Origin: Xanthobacter sp. NM-59
GTDB taxonomy: Bacteria; Pseudomonadota; Alphaproteobacteria; Rhizobiales; Xanthobacteraceae
Assembly (NCBI RefSeq): GCF_021401125.1
Contig: NZ_JACBFQ010000010.1
Coordinates: 173,396 to 237,395, forward strand
Length of the DNA: 64,000 nucleotides
Reading direction: 5' to 3'
Positions within the stretch are counted from its first letter, which is position 1. Every line of letters starts with the position of its first letter. Below are positions 36,538 to 46,802 of the stretch, piece by piece. Made by a program: the position numbers and the translations under genes. The notes under the pieces are model-generated. The model had not been told where the DNA came from. It saw nothing but the letters and a program-made list of their open reading frames with translations, and ran no database searches.

Positions 36538-37734
36538 CTATAGCGCATCCACCTCCGCCGCGGCATGGCCCCTGGAGGCGAGCACCACCCGGTTGCGGCC
36601 GCCCCGCTTGGCCGCGTAAAGAGCCTCGTCGCAACAGCGGATCGTGTGGTCGATGTTCGCGGGCTCGCCCGGCACGATGAGCGCACAGCCGATGCTGACC
36701 GAGCAGGCGAGCTCCGGCGCCGACGGCACGGCGAGCGCCTGGACCGCGGCCCGGATCCGCTCCGCCGCCGCGACCACGCCATCGCCGTCGCCCGCATCAC
36801 GCAGCAGCAAGGCGAATTCCTCGCCACCCAGGCGGCCGAAAATGTCGGCCGAGCGGGCACAGCGGGCAATGCTGGCCGCGAGCTGCCGCAGCACGAGGTC
36901 ACCCACCGGGTGGCCATAGGTGTCGTTGATGCGCTTGAAATGGTCCACGTCCAGCAGCAGCAGCGCCAGCGGCCGGCCGCTGGCCGTGGCCTCGGTGATG
37001 GCCGCGCCCGCCGCGTCGAAGAAGGACCGGCGGTTGAGGATGCCGGTCAGCGCGTCGGTGGTGGCCGCGATGCGCAATTGCTGCTCGTCCTGCTCCTTCA
37101 TCAGCAGCAGAAAGCCGACGCCACCCGCCACCGCATAGGCATACATGACGATGAGGCCCTGCATCTGGAGCATATTGTTGTCCAGCACCGAGCTCTGCTG
37201 CAGGAAGCCCGCATAGGCCCGCAGCAGGAACGTCACCGCCAGGGCCAGGAAGAAGACGGCCATGGTCCATTGCAGGCGCGAGGCGCCGCGCGCCAGCACC
37301 ACAGCGGCCGGCGCGAACAGGGCCGCCACCGTCAGCCCCGCCACACCCACCAGCTGGCCCGGTGTCGCCGCCACGAAAGTGATGGCAAGGCTGCCCACCG
37401 TCGCCACCGCCAGCGTCACGGGCGCCAAGCCGACGCCGCGGGTGCGCAGCGCGACGATGGTCAGGATCTCCAGGGCAAAGCCGAAATACATCAGCGAATT
37501 GGCGAGATTGATGGACAGCCAGGGCGAAAGCTCGCCGCGAAAGCCGATCAGCAGGCAGCCCAGCGCCTGAAGCATGCGCGCGGCGATGAAGCGGTGCACC
37601 AGGGCGCGCTCCGCCCCATGCTGGCGATAGACCAGCAGCATCACGCAGGCCACCACATGGGTGATGAACAGGAGCCGAAAGAGGGTCCGCAGCTCAAAGG
37701 GCCCGAAGAAGTCGAACGCCACGGCCGTCACCAC
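36538..37734 (-). CDS. Membrane-bound diguanylate cyclase (GGDEF domain)
   Basis: Makes cyclic di-GMP from GTP. 398 residues: an N-terminal sensor region with about six to seven membrane helices (1-205), then a GGDEF domain from ATTDALTGILNRRSFFD. The active site reads GRLGGEEF. RSAD lies exactly five residues before GGEEF, an intact RxxD inhibitory site for product feedback. The signal sensed is unknown. The 370-base gap 37735-38104 toward murC holds no supported gene. Confidence 0.95.
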   Translation of the reverse strand: MVTAVAFDFFGPFELRTLFRLLFITHVVACVMLLVYRQHGAERALVHRFIAARMLQALGCLLIGFRGELSPWLSINLANSLMYFGFALEILTIVALRTRGVGLAPVTLAVATVGSLAITFVAATPGQLVGVAGLTVAALFAPAAVVLARGASRLQWTMAVFFLALAVTFLLRAYAGFLQQSSVLDNNMLQMQGLIVMYAYAVAGGVGFLLLMKEQDEQQLRIAATTDALTGILNRRSFFDAAGAAITEATASGRPLALLLLDVDHFKRINDTYGHPVGDLVLRQLAASIARCARSADIFGRLGGEEFALLLRDAGDGDGVVAAAERIRAAVQALAVPSAPELACSVSIGCALIVPGEPANIDHTIRCCDEALYAAKRGGRNRVVLASRGHAAAEVDAL

Positions 37735-38104
37735 ACCTGTTTACCAGGCGACCCCGACACGACAACGGCTCCGGCTTGCGCACCCATCGGACCAAGCGGG
37801 GCCACGATGGAGCTGACACCTGCCGACCTGCGCCGAGCCCCCCTCGATCAATCTGCCATCCACCGGCGGCATGTTAGAAGGGCATACACCAAATGGTAGA
37901 TCCGTCGTAGGAGAAAACCGCGCGTCAGGGCCGCGCTGGCCGCACGGCGCCCGTGCCGAGCATGCGCGGCGGCCTCTCGCTTATTGCGCTGCCGCGCTGT
38001 CTTCACGCAAACGGGCGCACACGTCGCCCGAGAACACTCCGGATTATCGCCGGAGCGCTCTCTTCCCGTGCACGGCGACGAGCCCCACGCGAGCCCGTGT
38101 CGCG

Positions 38105-39517
38105 TCAGGCCGCCGGCTTCAACGCCTGCAGCTCGCCGGGCAACGCATAGGCCCAGCCGCTGATGGAGCCGGCGCCCAGGCACACCACATAATCGCCCGG
38201 CCTTGCGATGCCGGCCACGATGTCCGCCAGCGCCTCCGGTCCCGACAGGGCGGTGACGCTGCGGTGGCCGTGGGCGATGAGCCCTTCCACCAGACGGTCG
38301 CGGTCCACCCCGGGAATGGGCGCCTCGCCGGCCGCATAGACGGGGGCCACGATCACGTGGTCCGCATCGTTGAAGCAGGTGCAGAATTCGTCGAACAAAG
38401 ATTGCAGGCGGCTGTAACGGTGCGGCTGCACCACCGCGATCACCTGCCCCTCGCTGGCGCCGCGGGCGGCGCGCAGCACGGCGGCGATCTCCACCGGGTG
38501 GTGGCCGTAATCGTCAAAGATGGTCACGCCGTGCCATTCGCCGGTGCGGGTGAAGCGACGCTTCACGCCGCCGAACCCGGCAATGGCCTCGACGATCTTT
38601 TCGTCGCTCACGCCCAGGTCATGGGCCACGGCGATGGCAGCGGTGGCGTTGAGGGCATTGTGCTTGCCCGGCATGGGCAGCTTGAGGCCCGAGATCCTGC
38701 GGCTCTCACCCCCGGCGCGATCGCGGAAGACCACGCCGAACTTGGTCACCCCGCCTTTCAGGTCCACATCCACCAAACGCACGTCGGCCTGGGGATTCTC
38801 GCCATAGGTGATCACGCGCCGGTCCTCAATGCGGCCCACCAGGGCCTGCACCACCGGATGGTCGATGCACATCACCGCGAAACCGTAGAAGGGCAGGTTT
38901 TCCACGAAGGTCTCGAACGCTTCCTGCACCTTCTCGAAGGTCTCGAAGTGGTCGAGATGCTCAGGGTCCACATTGGTGACGATGGCCACTTCCGTGGGCA
39001 GCTTCAGGAAGGTGCCGTCGCTCTCGTCGGCCTCCACCACCATCCACTCGCCGCTGCCCCAACGGGCGTTGGTGCCATAAGCGTTGATGATGCCGCCATT
39101 GATGACGGTGGGATCGAAGCCGCCGGCGTCCAAAAGGGTGGCCACCAGGGACGTGGTGGTGGTCTTGCCGTGGGTGCCGGCAACGGCGACGCAGCTCTTC
39201 AGGCGCATCAGCTCGGCCAGCATCTCGGCGCGGCGCACCACCGGCAGGCGCTTGGCGCGGGCGGCGGCGAGCTCAGGATTCTCGCGCTTGATGGCGGAGG
39301 AGACCACCACCACGGCGGCGTCCTCCACATTGGCGGCGTCATGGCCCACGGTGACCTTGATGCCGAGATCGCGCAGGCGCTTCACATTGGCGTTTTCCGC
39401 CGCGTCCGAGCCCTGCACGGTGTAGCCGAGATTGCTCAGGACCTCGGCGATGCCGCTCATGCCGATGCCGCCGATGCCGACGAAATGGATGGGGCCGAGC
39501 CGCTCCGGCAGCTTCAT
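38105..39517 (-). CDS. murC: UDP-N-acetylmuramate--L-alanine ligase
   Basis: First ligase of the muropeptide stem, 470 residues. [19 protein letters not shown] near the N-terminus, ATP-binding [17 protein letters not shown] and [14 protein letters not shown] are diagnostic. ATGA overlap with murG places it last in ftsW-murG-murC. murB, ddl and ftsQAZ, which usually follow in this order, are absent here. Confidence 0.97.
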   Translation of the reverse strand: MKLPERLGPIHFVGIGGIGMSGIAEVLSNLGYTVQGSDAAENANVKRLRDLGIKVTVGHDAANVEDAAVVVVSSAIKRENPELAAARAKRLPVVRRAEMLAELMRLKSCVAVAGTHGKTTTTSLVATLLDAGGFDPTVINGGIINAYGTNARWGSGEWMVVEADESDGTFLKLPTEVAIVTNVDPEHLDHFETFEKVQEAFETFVENLPFYGFAVMCIDHPVVQALVGRIEDRRVITYGENPQADVRLVDVDLKGGVTKFGVVFRDRAGGESRRISGLKLPMPGKHNALNATAAIAVAHDLGVSDEKIVEAIAGFGGVKRRFTRTGEWHGVTIFDDYGHHPVEIAAVLRAARGASEGQVIAVVQPHRYSRLQSLFDEFCTCFNDADHVIVAPVYAAGEAPIPGVDRDRLVEGLIAHGHRSVTALSGPEALADIVAGIARPGDYVVCLGAGSISGWAYALPGELQALKPAA

Positions 39518-40659
39518 GACGAATGTCCTTGGAAAGTTGCGGCCGCGCCCCCGCGGGCCAGATGTTGCACCAGATCGCCCAGGCGTTCCGCAGCGTCGAG
39601 CACGCCCGCGCTTCTCGCGCGATCCGCCATCTGCGTCAACGCTTCCGGTTCGCCGGCAAAGCGGGTCAGCTCTGCGGCGAGGCGCTGGGCATCGAATTCC
39701 ACCTGCCGCAAGGTGAGAGCGCCGCCAATCTCGCTGAGGGTGCGGGCATTGGCGGCCTGGTCCTGGTCCAGCGCGTGGGGCAGCGGCACCAGGATGGAGG
39801 GCCGGCCGATGGCCGCCAGCTCCGCCACCGTGCCGGCGCCCGAGCGGGAGATGACGAGATGGGCCTGCGCCATGCGCTGGGGCAGGTCGTCGAAGAAGGG
39901 GGCGAGCTCCGATTTCAGCCCGAGCACGTCATAGGTGGTGCGCACGCGCGGCAGGTCCTCCTCGCGCGCCTGCTGGGTCACGACGAGGCGGGCGCGGATT
40001 TCGGGGGAGAGGGTATTGATGGCCTCGGGCACCACGTCCGACATCACCCGCGCGCCCTGGCTGCCGCCGAACACCAACACGCGCAGCGGGCCGCCCGCCA
40101 CCGGCGGGTCATAGGGCACCCGCGCGGCCGCGAGCGCGGCGGGGCGCAGGGGGTTGCCGGTCCAGAAGGTCTTTTTGGCCAGGGCCGGATTAGTCTTCGT
40201 CAGATCGGGAAAACCGGTGGCGATGGCGCTCACCCGGCCCGCCAGAAGGCGATTGGCGCGGCCCATCACGCCATTGGCCTCATGGATGACGGTCGGCACC
40301 TTCATCAGCGAGGCCGCCAGCAGCGGCGGCAGGGTGGGATAGCCGCCGAAGCCCACCACCACCGCCGGCTTCAGCTCGCGCATCAGAGCGAGCCCACGCA
40401 CCAGCCCGGAGGCCAGGGCGAAGCCCGTACGCGCAAGCGCGATGGGGGAGCGGCCGCGCATCGTGTCCGCCGGCAGCACATGCAGCTCGCGGGCGGGGAA
40501 ATGCTCGGCATAGCGCGCGGCGCGCTCGTCAGTGGCAAGGTCCACCATCAGGCCGCGCGCATCCAGCACGGCGGCCAGCGCCTCGGCCGGGAAGAGATGA
40601 CCGCCGGTGCCACCGGCGGCGAGAAGAACGAGCGGTGTCACGGACCCCTCATATTGCAT
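39514..40659 (-). CDS. murG: UDP-GlcNAc--lipid-linked MurNAc-pentapeptide transferase MurG
   Basis: Peripheral membrane glycosyltransferase that turns lipid I into lipid II, 381 residues. [34 protein letters not shown], and [21 protein letters not shown] are the family signature. ATG 40659 is the best codon near the domain; an in-frame TTG at 40689 would extend it by ten residues. A 92-base gap lies between it and ftsW. Confidence 0.95.
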   Translation of the reverse strand: MQYEGSVTPLVLLAAGGTGGHLFPAEALAAVLDARGLMVDLATDERAARYAEHFPARELHVLPADTMRGRSPIALARTGFALASGLVRGLALMRELKPAVVVGFGGYPTLPPLLAASLMKVPTVIHEANGVMGRANRLLAGRVSAIATGFPDLTKTNPALAKKTFWTGNPLRPAALAAARVPYDPPVAGGPLRVLVFGGSQGARVMSDVVPEAINTLSPEIRARLVVTQQAREEDLPRVRTTYDVLGLKSELAPFFDDLPQRMAQAHLVISRSGAGTVAELAAIGRPSILVPLPHALDQDQAANARTLSEIGGALTLRQVEFDAQRLAAELTRFAGEPEALTQMADRARSAGVLDAAERLGDLVQHLARGGAAATFQGHSS

Positions 40660-40751
40660 GTCGTGGAACGCGCGCTCGTGGAACGGCAATCCGTGGAACC
40701 CGTCTCGGACGCTTCCTTTTGGACGCCAATATGGCGGCGCCCCGTCTTACC

Positions 40752-41972
40752 TCACGCTGGGTGGGCAAGGCCCTCGGGCGCGGCCTGATCGGCGGCATAG
40801 GACTTCGGCATGGCCATTTGCGGCCCGCTCACGGTCTTCGGCTCGGAAAGGGCGGCCAGCGCCGCCGCCCCCGGCCGCTTGCGCGACAATGCGATGAGCA
40901 TGCCCATGCCGAACGCCAGCGAGATGAGCGAGGAGCCGCCATAGGAGATGAAGGGCAGCGTCATGCCCTTGGCGGGCGCGATGTGCACGTTCACCGCCAT
41001 GTTGATGGCCGCCTGAAGCCCGAACAGCAGCGCCAGGCCCGTAATGGCGAAGCGCGCGAAGGGGTCGGTCTCGTTCATGGCGCGGGTGAGCGCGCGCAGG
41101 ATGATGAAGGCGAACAAGGCCAGGATGATGAGGCACAGAATGATGCCGAACTCCTCCGCCGCCACCGCGAACACGAAGTCGGTGTGCCCGTCCGGCAGAA
41201 GGCGCTTCATGGTGCCCTCGCCCGGGCCCTGGCCGAACCAGCCGCCATTGCGGAAGGAGTTGAGCGCCGCGTCGATCTGGTAAGTGTCGCCCGATTCCGG
41301 GTTGAGGAAGCGGCTGATGCGCTTATTCACGTGCGAAACCGTGAAATAAGCGATGGTGCCGGCCCCCGCACCCACACCCACGAGGCCGATCATCCAGATC
41401 CAGCGCAGGCCGGCGAGGAAGAACAGGGACGCCCAGACCAGACAGATGAGGAGGCTCTGGCCGAAGTCCGGCTGCTTCACCAGCGGCCCGAGCACGCTGG
41501 CGAGCAGGCCGATGGCGAGGAGCTGAGCCGGCATTTCCGGCCGCTTGGAACTCTCGGAGAACAGCCACGCGGCGATGATGACGAAGGCCGGCTTGATGAA
41601 TTCGGACGGCTGGACAGTGATGCCCGCGATGGTGAGCCAGCGCCGCGCGCCCTTCACCTCTGGCCCCACCACCAGGGTGGCGAGCAACAGAACGAAGAAG
41701 ATGGCGAACACCACCATGCACACCCGCCGGATGGAGCGCGGCGAGAGGAAGGAGGTGGCGATCATCACCACCGCCGCCGGAATGAGGAAGGCCACCTGCC
41801 GGTTCACGAAGTGGAACGGATCGGAAATGTTGAGGCGCGCCGCCACCGCCGGGCTCGCGGCCAGGCACAGGACGATGCCCACCACCATGAGGGCGAACAG
41901 GCCGGCCAACAGCCCGCGGTCCACCGTCCACCACCACTCGCTCAAAGGGGTGCGATCGGCACGCGACATCAT
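40752..41972 (-). CDS. ftsW: Putative peptidoglycan glycosyltransferase FtsW
   Basis: SEDS-family septal peptidoglycan polymerase, 406 residues with about ten membrane spans. Conserved WLTIAGITVQPSEFIKPAFV, QPDFGQSLLI, LPDGHTDFVFAVAAEEFG and LPFISYGGSSLISLAFGMG are present. ATG 41972 has GAGGAG about 10 bases upstream; the much longer leftward frame to 43016 is shadow of the helicase. The upstream neighbour should be murD, but the next gene is a divergent helicase. Confidence 0.95.
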   Translation of the reverse strand: MMSRADRTPLSEWWWTVDRGLLAGLFALMVVGIVLCLAASPAVAARLNISDPFHFVNRQVAFLIPAAVVMIATSFLSPRSIRRVCMVVFAIFFVLLLATLVVGPEVKGARRWLTIAGITVQPSEFIKPAFVIIAAWLFSESSKRPEMPAQLLAIGLLASVLGPLVKQPDFGQSLLICLVWASLFFLAGLRWIWMIGLVGVGAGAGTIAYFTVSHVNKRISRFLNPESGDTYQIDAALNSFRNGGWFGQGPGEGTMKRLLPDGHTDFVFAVAAEEFGIILCLIILALFAFIILRALTRAMNETDPFARFAITGLALLFGLQAAINMAVNVHIAPAKGMTLPFISYGGSSLISLAFGMGMLIALSRKRPGAAALAALSEPKTVSGPQMAMPKSYAADQAAPEGLAHPA

Positions 41973-42069
41973 GGGGTGGCTACTCCTCGACGGATCCGGA
42001 CGGAACTGACCCCCACCATGCGTCCACGAGGGTTGACGGGGCTTTAATGACGCACAGACAGCACGCCTT

Positions 42070-42104
42070 CCCCAAGCCCCAAACCCCAAGCCCCAAGCCC
42101 CAAG
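42070..42104. repeat. Tandem heptamer CCCCAAG repeats
   Basis: Five 7-bp units (CCCCAAG, one of them CCCCAAA) plus a partial sixth lie between ftsW and the helicase gene. Non-coding; a slippage-prone microsatellite 98 bases upstream of ftsW. Confidence 0.8.
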
Positions 42105-42188
42105 CCCGAGGACCGGCGGAGCGGGCCGCCGCGACGGGCGTGCGCCGTACCTTCCGGGCCCGCATCGCCGCGCGGCATGACGGAGGGG

Positions 42189-42257
42189 CTCTAGCTTATT
42201 GAATTGGCGCGTTTTCCTCGCGCGAACCGGTATCCCCTTCACGCGAAAACGCTCTAT
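42189..42257. repeat. Rhizobiales-type intergenic repeat (copy A)
   Basis: Begins GCTCTAGCTTATTGAATTGG, contains GCGTTTTC (42210) that pairs with GAAAACGC (42245), CGCGCGAACCGGTATCC in between, and ends GCTCTATGG. From memory, closely similar elements around ACCGGTATCC are abundant in this order. Diverged copies occur at 56941 and 57558. Confidence 0.6.
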
Positions 42258-42265
42258 GGTGGGGC

Positions 42266-45181
42266 GTGGCCCGGATGACCCGAAGCACCAAGGCGAAGCG
42301 CGCGGGCGCGATCGCCCTTCCCGAACCCTTCCGCCGCTGGTTCGAGGCGCGCGGATGGGCGCCGCGCGTGCACCAGCTCGACCTGCTGGCGGCGGCGCGA
42401 GCGGGGCGCTCGGTGCTGCTGATCGCCCCCACCGGCGCCGGCAAGACCCTGGCCGGCTTCCTGCCGACCCTGGTGGAGCTGGCCGACGACCGCGCCACCC
42501 GCAAAGCCGCAGCCCCCTCGTCACCAGCCCGCCCGGATGATGACAAACAATCCTCCCCGAGCAGCGCCCCCCTGACCGCCGAGACCGACACGGACGGGGG
42601 GAAAAAGACGCGGGCCAAAGCCGCGAAGGCCAAGCGCACAGCAGCCACCAGCACGGCAACCGAGGCCCCGGAGGCACCGACGGCGGAACCGGAGGGCGCC
42701 GGTGGCAATGCCCCCAGCGCCGCCCGCCCGGAATGCGCCCCGCCGGACCATGAAGCGGCAGCGCCTCGCTCCACGTCCGCGGGAGCCGCAGACAGCGCGA
42801 GGGGACAGGAAGCCGCGCTGGCGCAGACGGCGGCCGCGCCCGAAGCCAGTCCCCCGCCCTTCGCGCGCTGGGTGGCGCAGGAGCGCGTGTCGCCGCTTCA
42901 CACGCTCTATATCTCCCCACTGAAGGCCCTGGCGGTGGATATCGCGCGCAATCTGGAAACGCCCATCGCTGAGATGGGCCTGCCCATCCGCGTGGAAACC
43001 CGCACCGGTGACACACCCTCGTCCCGTCGCCAGCGCCAGCGGCATGATCCGCCGGACGTTCTGCTCACCACCCCCGAGCAGATCTCGCTCCTGCTCGCCT
43101 CCAAGGACGCAGAGACTCTGTTTTCCGGCCTGAAGCGTGTGGTGCTGGACGAATTGCACGCCCTCGTCACCTCCAAGCGCGGCGACCTCCTGGCCCTGGC
43201 GCTGGCACGCCTGAGAAGCATCGCCCCCGGCCTGCAATGCGTCGGCCTCTCCGCCACCGTGGCCGAGCCCGACGATCTGCGCCGCTATCTGGTGCCCCAA
43301 TCGGGCGCGGGCGAGCTGGCCGAGCTGGTGGTGGCGCAAGGCGGCGCCGCGCCCGACATCGCCATGCTGGACACGGCCGTCCCCATGCCTTGGGCGAGCC
43401 ACATGGCGCTTCACGCGGTGCCGGACATCTATGCGGCCATCCGCGCCAGCGGGCTCAGCCTCGTCTTCGTGAACACGCGGCGGCAGGCGGAATTCCTGTT
43501 TCAGGAGCTCTGGCGCATCAATGACGACAATTTGCCCATCGCCCTCCACCACGGCTCGCTGGCGGTGGACCAGCGCCGCAAGGTGGAAGCGGCCATGGCG
43601 GCGGGGCGGCTGAAGGCGGTGGTGGCCACCTCCTCCCTCGATCTCGGCATCGACTGGGGCAATGTGGATCTCGTCATCAATGTGGGCGCGCCGAAAGGCT
43701 CCTCCCGCCTCATGCAGCGCATCGGCCGCGCCAACCACCGCCTCGACGAGCCCTCCCGGGCGGTGCTGGTGCCGGCCAACCAGTTCGAGGTATTGGAATG
43801 CCGAGCGGCCCTGGAGGCCGTGCAGGCCGGCGCCCAGGACACCCCGCCCGAACGCACCGGCGCCCTCGACGTTTTGGCCCAGCACCTGCTCGGCATGGCC
43901 TGCGCCGCCCCCTTCGACGCCGATGCCCTCTATGGAGAAGTCACCACCGCCGCCCCCTATCGCGCGCTGGCGCGGGCGGATTTCGACGCGGCGCTCGATT
44001 TCGTCGCCACCGGCGGCTACGCCCTGAAGGCCTATGAGCGCTTCGCCAAGATCCGTCGCACCAAGGACGGCCTGTGGCGGGTGGCCAACCCCATGGTGGC
44101 GCAGGCCTATCGGCTGAACATCGGCACCATCGTGGAAAGCCCCATGATCAAGGTGCGCCTCGTCTCCGCGCGCGGGGCGGCCAAGAGCGGGGTGGCCGGG
44201 CGGGTGCGCTGGGGCGGGCGCGTGCTGGGGGAGGTGGAGGAAGGTTTCGTCGAGAGCCTGGTGGCCGGCGACACCTTCGTGTTCGCGGGCGAGATCCTGC
44301 GGTTCGAGACCATGGTGGAGGACGAGATCTATGTCTCGCGCACCACCGCCACAGAGCCCAAGGTGCCAGCCTATGCGGGCGGCAAATTCCCGCTCTCCAC
44401 CTTCCTCGCCGCCGGGGTGCGCGCGCTGCTCGCCGCGCCGGAGCGCTGGGCGAGCCTGCCGCCCCAGGTGGCCGAATGGCTGGAGCTGCAGCGCGCCCGC
44501 TCCCGCCTGCCCGGCCGCGACGACCTTCTTGTGGAGACCTTCGAGCGGGCCTCGCGGCACTATCTCGTCACCTATCCGTTCGAGGGGCGCCTTGCCCACC
44601 AGACCTTGGGGATGCTGCTCACCCGCCGGCTGGAGCGCCTGGGCCTGAAGCCTTTGGGCTTCACCGCCAATGACTATGCCCTGGGCATCTATGGGGTGGG
44701 GGATCTCAGCCTCGCCATCCGCCAGGGCCGGCTTTCGCTGGCGGAGCTGTTCGACGAGGACATGCTGGGCGACGACCTGGAAGCCTGGCTGGACGAGAGC
44801 AGCCTGATGAAGCGCACCTTCCGCTATTGCGCGGTGATCGCCGGCCTCATCGAGCGCCGCTTTCCGGGCAAGGAGAAGAGCGCGCGGCAGGTCACCATGT
44901 CCACGGACCTCGTCTATGACGTGCTGCGTCGCCACCAACCCGACCACCTGCTGCTGCGCGCCGCGCGGGCGGACGCCGCCACCGGCCTCCTGGACGTGAA
45001 GCGGCTTTCGGAAATGCTCGCGCGCATCAAGGGCCACATCGTGCACGAGCCTTTGGCCCGGGTGTCGCCCCTCTCGGTGCCGGTGCTGCTGGAGATCGGC
45101 CGCGAGGGCGTCGGCGGGGATGCGGAAGAGGCGCTGCTCGCCGAGGCCGAAGATGAGCTGGTGCGCGCCGCAATGGAGTAA
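42266..45181 (+). CDS. Lhr-like DEXH-box DNA helicase with a long insertion
   Basis: Superfamily 2 helicase of the ligase-associated damage-response (Lhr) type, 971 residues, where about 810-850 is usual. Walker A APTGAGKT near residue 56, DELH near 295, GLSATVAEPDDL, and QRIGRANHRLD near 484 are intact, with the Lhr winged helix and core domains after them. Between motif I and motif Ia (LYISPLKALAVDI) there is an Ala/Pro/Glu/Lys-rich stretch at about residues 75-205, likely disordered. The GTG start is closest to the conserved N-terminus. The ligase and metallo-phosphatase partners often found nearby are absent. Confidence 0.93.
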   Translation: MARMTRSTKAKRAGAIALPEPFRRWFEARGWAPRVHQLDLLAAARAGRSVLLIAPTGAGKTLAGFLPTLVELADDRATRKAAAPSSPARPDDDKQSSPSSAPLTAETDTDGGKKTRAKAAKAKRTAATSTATEAPEAPTAEPEGAGGNAPSAARPECAPPDHEAAAPRSTSAGAADSARGQEAALAQTAAAPEASPPPFARWVAQERVSPLHTLYISPLKALAVDIARNLETPIAEMGLPIRVETRTGDTPSSRRQRQRHDPPDVLLTTPEQISLLLASKDAETLFSGLKRVVLDELHALVTSKRGDLLALALARLRSIAPGLQCVGLSATVAEPDDLRRYLVPQSGAGELAELVVAQGGAAPDIAMLDTAVPMPWASHMALHAVPDIYAAIRASGLSLVFVNTRRQAEFLFQELWRINDDNLPIALHHGSLAVDQRRKVEAAMAAGRLKAVVATSSLDLGIDWGNVDLVINVGAPKGSSRLMQRIGRANHRLDEPSRAVLVPANQFEVLECRAALEAVQAGAQDTPPERTGALDVLAQHLLGMACAAPFDADALYGEVTTAAPYRALARADFDAALDFVATGGYALKAYERFAKIRRTKDGLWRVANPMVAQAYRLNIGTIVESPMIKVRLVSARGAAKSGVAGRVRWGGRVLGEVEEGFVESLVAGDTFVFAGEILRFETMVEDEIYVSRTTATEPKVPAYAGGKFPLSTFLAAGVRALLAAPERWASLPPQVAEWLELQRARSRLPGRDDLLVETFERASRHYLVTYPFEGRLAHQTLGMLLTRRLERLGLKPLGFTANDYALGIYGVGDLSLAIRQGRLSLAELFDEDMLGDDLEAWLDESSLMKRTFRYCAVIAGLIERRFPGKEKSARQVTMSTDLVYDVLRRHQPDHLLLRAARADAATGLLDVKRLSEMLARIKGHIVHEPLARVSPLSVPVLLEIGREGVGGDAEEALLAEAEDELVRAAME

Positions 45182-45732
45182 GGCCCATCGCCCTGCCGCG
45201 CGATGCGCATTCGTCTCTTGCCGCCTGAGGCGATCCCCATGCTCCCGCACCCGCGTGAGGGGGCGGGGTAAGGCGTTGGGCTTTTTGGGGTCCGGCAGCG
45301 GGGCGAAGGGCGCCGCCTCCGGCAGCCAGCACGCTTTGGATTCCAATCCTCTATCCCCTCCGAGACGGTCCCCGCGCCGCCTTGTCCCTTTCCCGCTTGC
45401 CAGGAGGAAGGGAGGGCGCTCCGCGATGACGCAGCCGATGCTTCAGAGGGGCGACCTTGACCGCGCAATGGCCATTTGAACCGGTGGCCTGGCGGCCATC
45501 GCCCCGTCCGATCCAGCGGCTCTCGCCTCGCCGCCCCACCGCGCGTGGGGCAAGCGGGCCGGCGGGCGAAGTGTCGGGGTCGCATGCTTCCGAAGGAGAT
45601 GGGAACCGCCGCGCATGACGGGCCGGCGGAAACACAAAAGGCGAGATGGCGATTTCGCGGAATCGCGATGGGATTGAGAGCGCAAGACGCCTCTACCGCG
45701 CGGCCGCCAACGGGGCTGGCCCCCTGTCGCGC
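45182..45732. other. Gene-free region after the helicase
   Basis: About 550 bases without a supported gene. It contains GC-rich hairpin-forming segments of the CCCTTTCCC / GGGAGGG kind (around 45385-45415) like those in the 51 and 56-57.6 kb gaps. Confidence 0.5.
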
Positions 45733-45768
45733 CCACAAACAAAAGGGGCGCCGCAATGGGCGCCCCTT
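45733..45768 (-). terminator. Intrinsic terminator of the DUF2076 gene
   Basis: A 10-bp stem (AAGGGGCGCC at 45743-45752 with GGCGCCCCTT at 45759-45768) lies 65 bases after the stop of the leftward gene, followed by TTTTGTTTGT on that strand. Confidence 0.75.
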
Positions 45769-45832
45769 GAAATCGTCTGGCACAGAGCCCCACTGCCCCC
45801 TGAGGAGCAAGCGGGCCTGCGGATGCGCCGCG

Positions 45833-46690
45833 TCAGCTCCAGTCGCTGTCGTCTCCGCCGCCGCCGGCGTCCCAGCCGCCATCGTCATTGCTGGCGAACT
45901 GCTGGTCACCGCTCCAGATGTCCTGAGGCGACTGGCCGCCGAGAGCCTGCTGGGCCGCATTGCCCAGATCGCCGAAGCTGTTGGCGGCGTCGCCCACAGG
46001 CTTGATGGCCTCGGCCGCCGACTGCGCGATGGCGCCTTCGCCGCCAGACATCATGCCCTTGATGCCGTCGAACAGCAGGGCACCGCCCGCCACGCCGGCC
46101 GCCGTCGCCAGGGCGCTCTGCAGGAAGCCGCCACCGCCGAAGCCGCCGCGCTGCTGCATGGGCGCCATGGGGGCCGCCTGCTGGCCCCAAGGACCGCCCG
46201 GCTGACCGCCCGGCTGGCCGCCGGGATAGCCGGGCTGCTGCCCATAGCCGGGCTGGGCGTAACCCTGCTGGCCGTAACCGGGCTGGGCATAGCTCTGTTG
46301 CGGCGCGTAGCCTTGCTGGGGGTAGCCGGAGGGGGTGGCCGCCGCGTCAGCGGGCAGGCGCGAGCCCGCCGCGGGCACGGACGAGCGGCCGCCGCCAAAG
46401 AGTCCGCCCAGAAACCCGCCGGACGACGGCTGCGCCGCCTGCTGGCTCGCCGCCTGGGCACGAGCCTCGGCGTCCTGAAGCTGGGCTTCCAGCTCCTGCA
46501 CGCGGGCATAGGCCTGCTGCAAGGCATGCTCCTGCACCAGCACGCTCTGGGCGAGGGCGTAGGGCGCATGGGGTGCCTGGGCCACGCGGCGCGCAATGAG
46601 CGCATCCGCCTCGGCGTCTCGCGGCGCGTTCTCGAATTCCCGCATGCGGTCGAAAAGGCCGTCGATCAGGGCACGTTCCTCGGGGGTCAT
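45833..46690 (-). CDS. DUF2076 protein with a Gln/Gly/Tyr-rich linker
   Basis: 285 residues. The N-terminal DUF2076 part (MTPEERALIDGLFDRMREFE through a coiled coil LVQEHALQQAYARVQELEAQ) is followed by GGFLGGLFGG, a low-complexity linker with repeated QQGYAQPGYG units (about 125-175), a hydrophobic AALATAAGVAGGALLFDGIKG-like segment and an acidic Asp/Gly tail. No enzyme motif. Relatives are often periplasmic or membrane-associated; function unknown. ATG 46690 has GGAGG upstream. Confidence 0.85.
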   Translation of the reverse strand: MTPEERALIDGLFDRMREFENAPRDAEADALIARRVAQAPHAPYALAQSVLVQEHALQQAYARVQELEAQLQDAEARAQAASQQAAQPSSGGFLGGLFGGGRSSVPAAGSRLPADAAATPSGYPQQGYAPQQSYAQPGYGQQGYAQPGYGQQPGYPGGQPGGQPGGPWGQQAAPMAPMQQRGGFGGGGFLQSALATAAGVAGGALLFDGIKGMMSGGEGAIAQSAAEAIKPVGDAANSFGDLGNAAQQALGGQSPQDIWSGDQQFASNDDGGWDAGGGGDDSDWS

Positions 46691-46802
46691 CTCCGCCTCC
46701 GGTGGTTGGACCGGGTCGGATATGAGCAGCCGAGCGCGGCACCGATAGGGCGCCGCTGCATGAAATTTTCGTAACCTAACGTAAGGAGAGGGCGGGCGCG
46801 CC

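Noticed and set aside
40752..43016. Long leftward frame extending beyond ftsW
   Set aside because: The portion upstream of 41972 is the opposite strand of the helicase gene and the intergenic repeats; ftsW starts at 41972.
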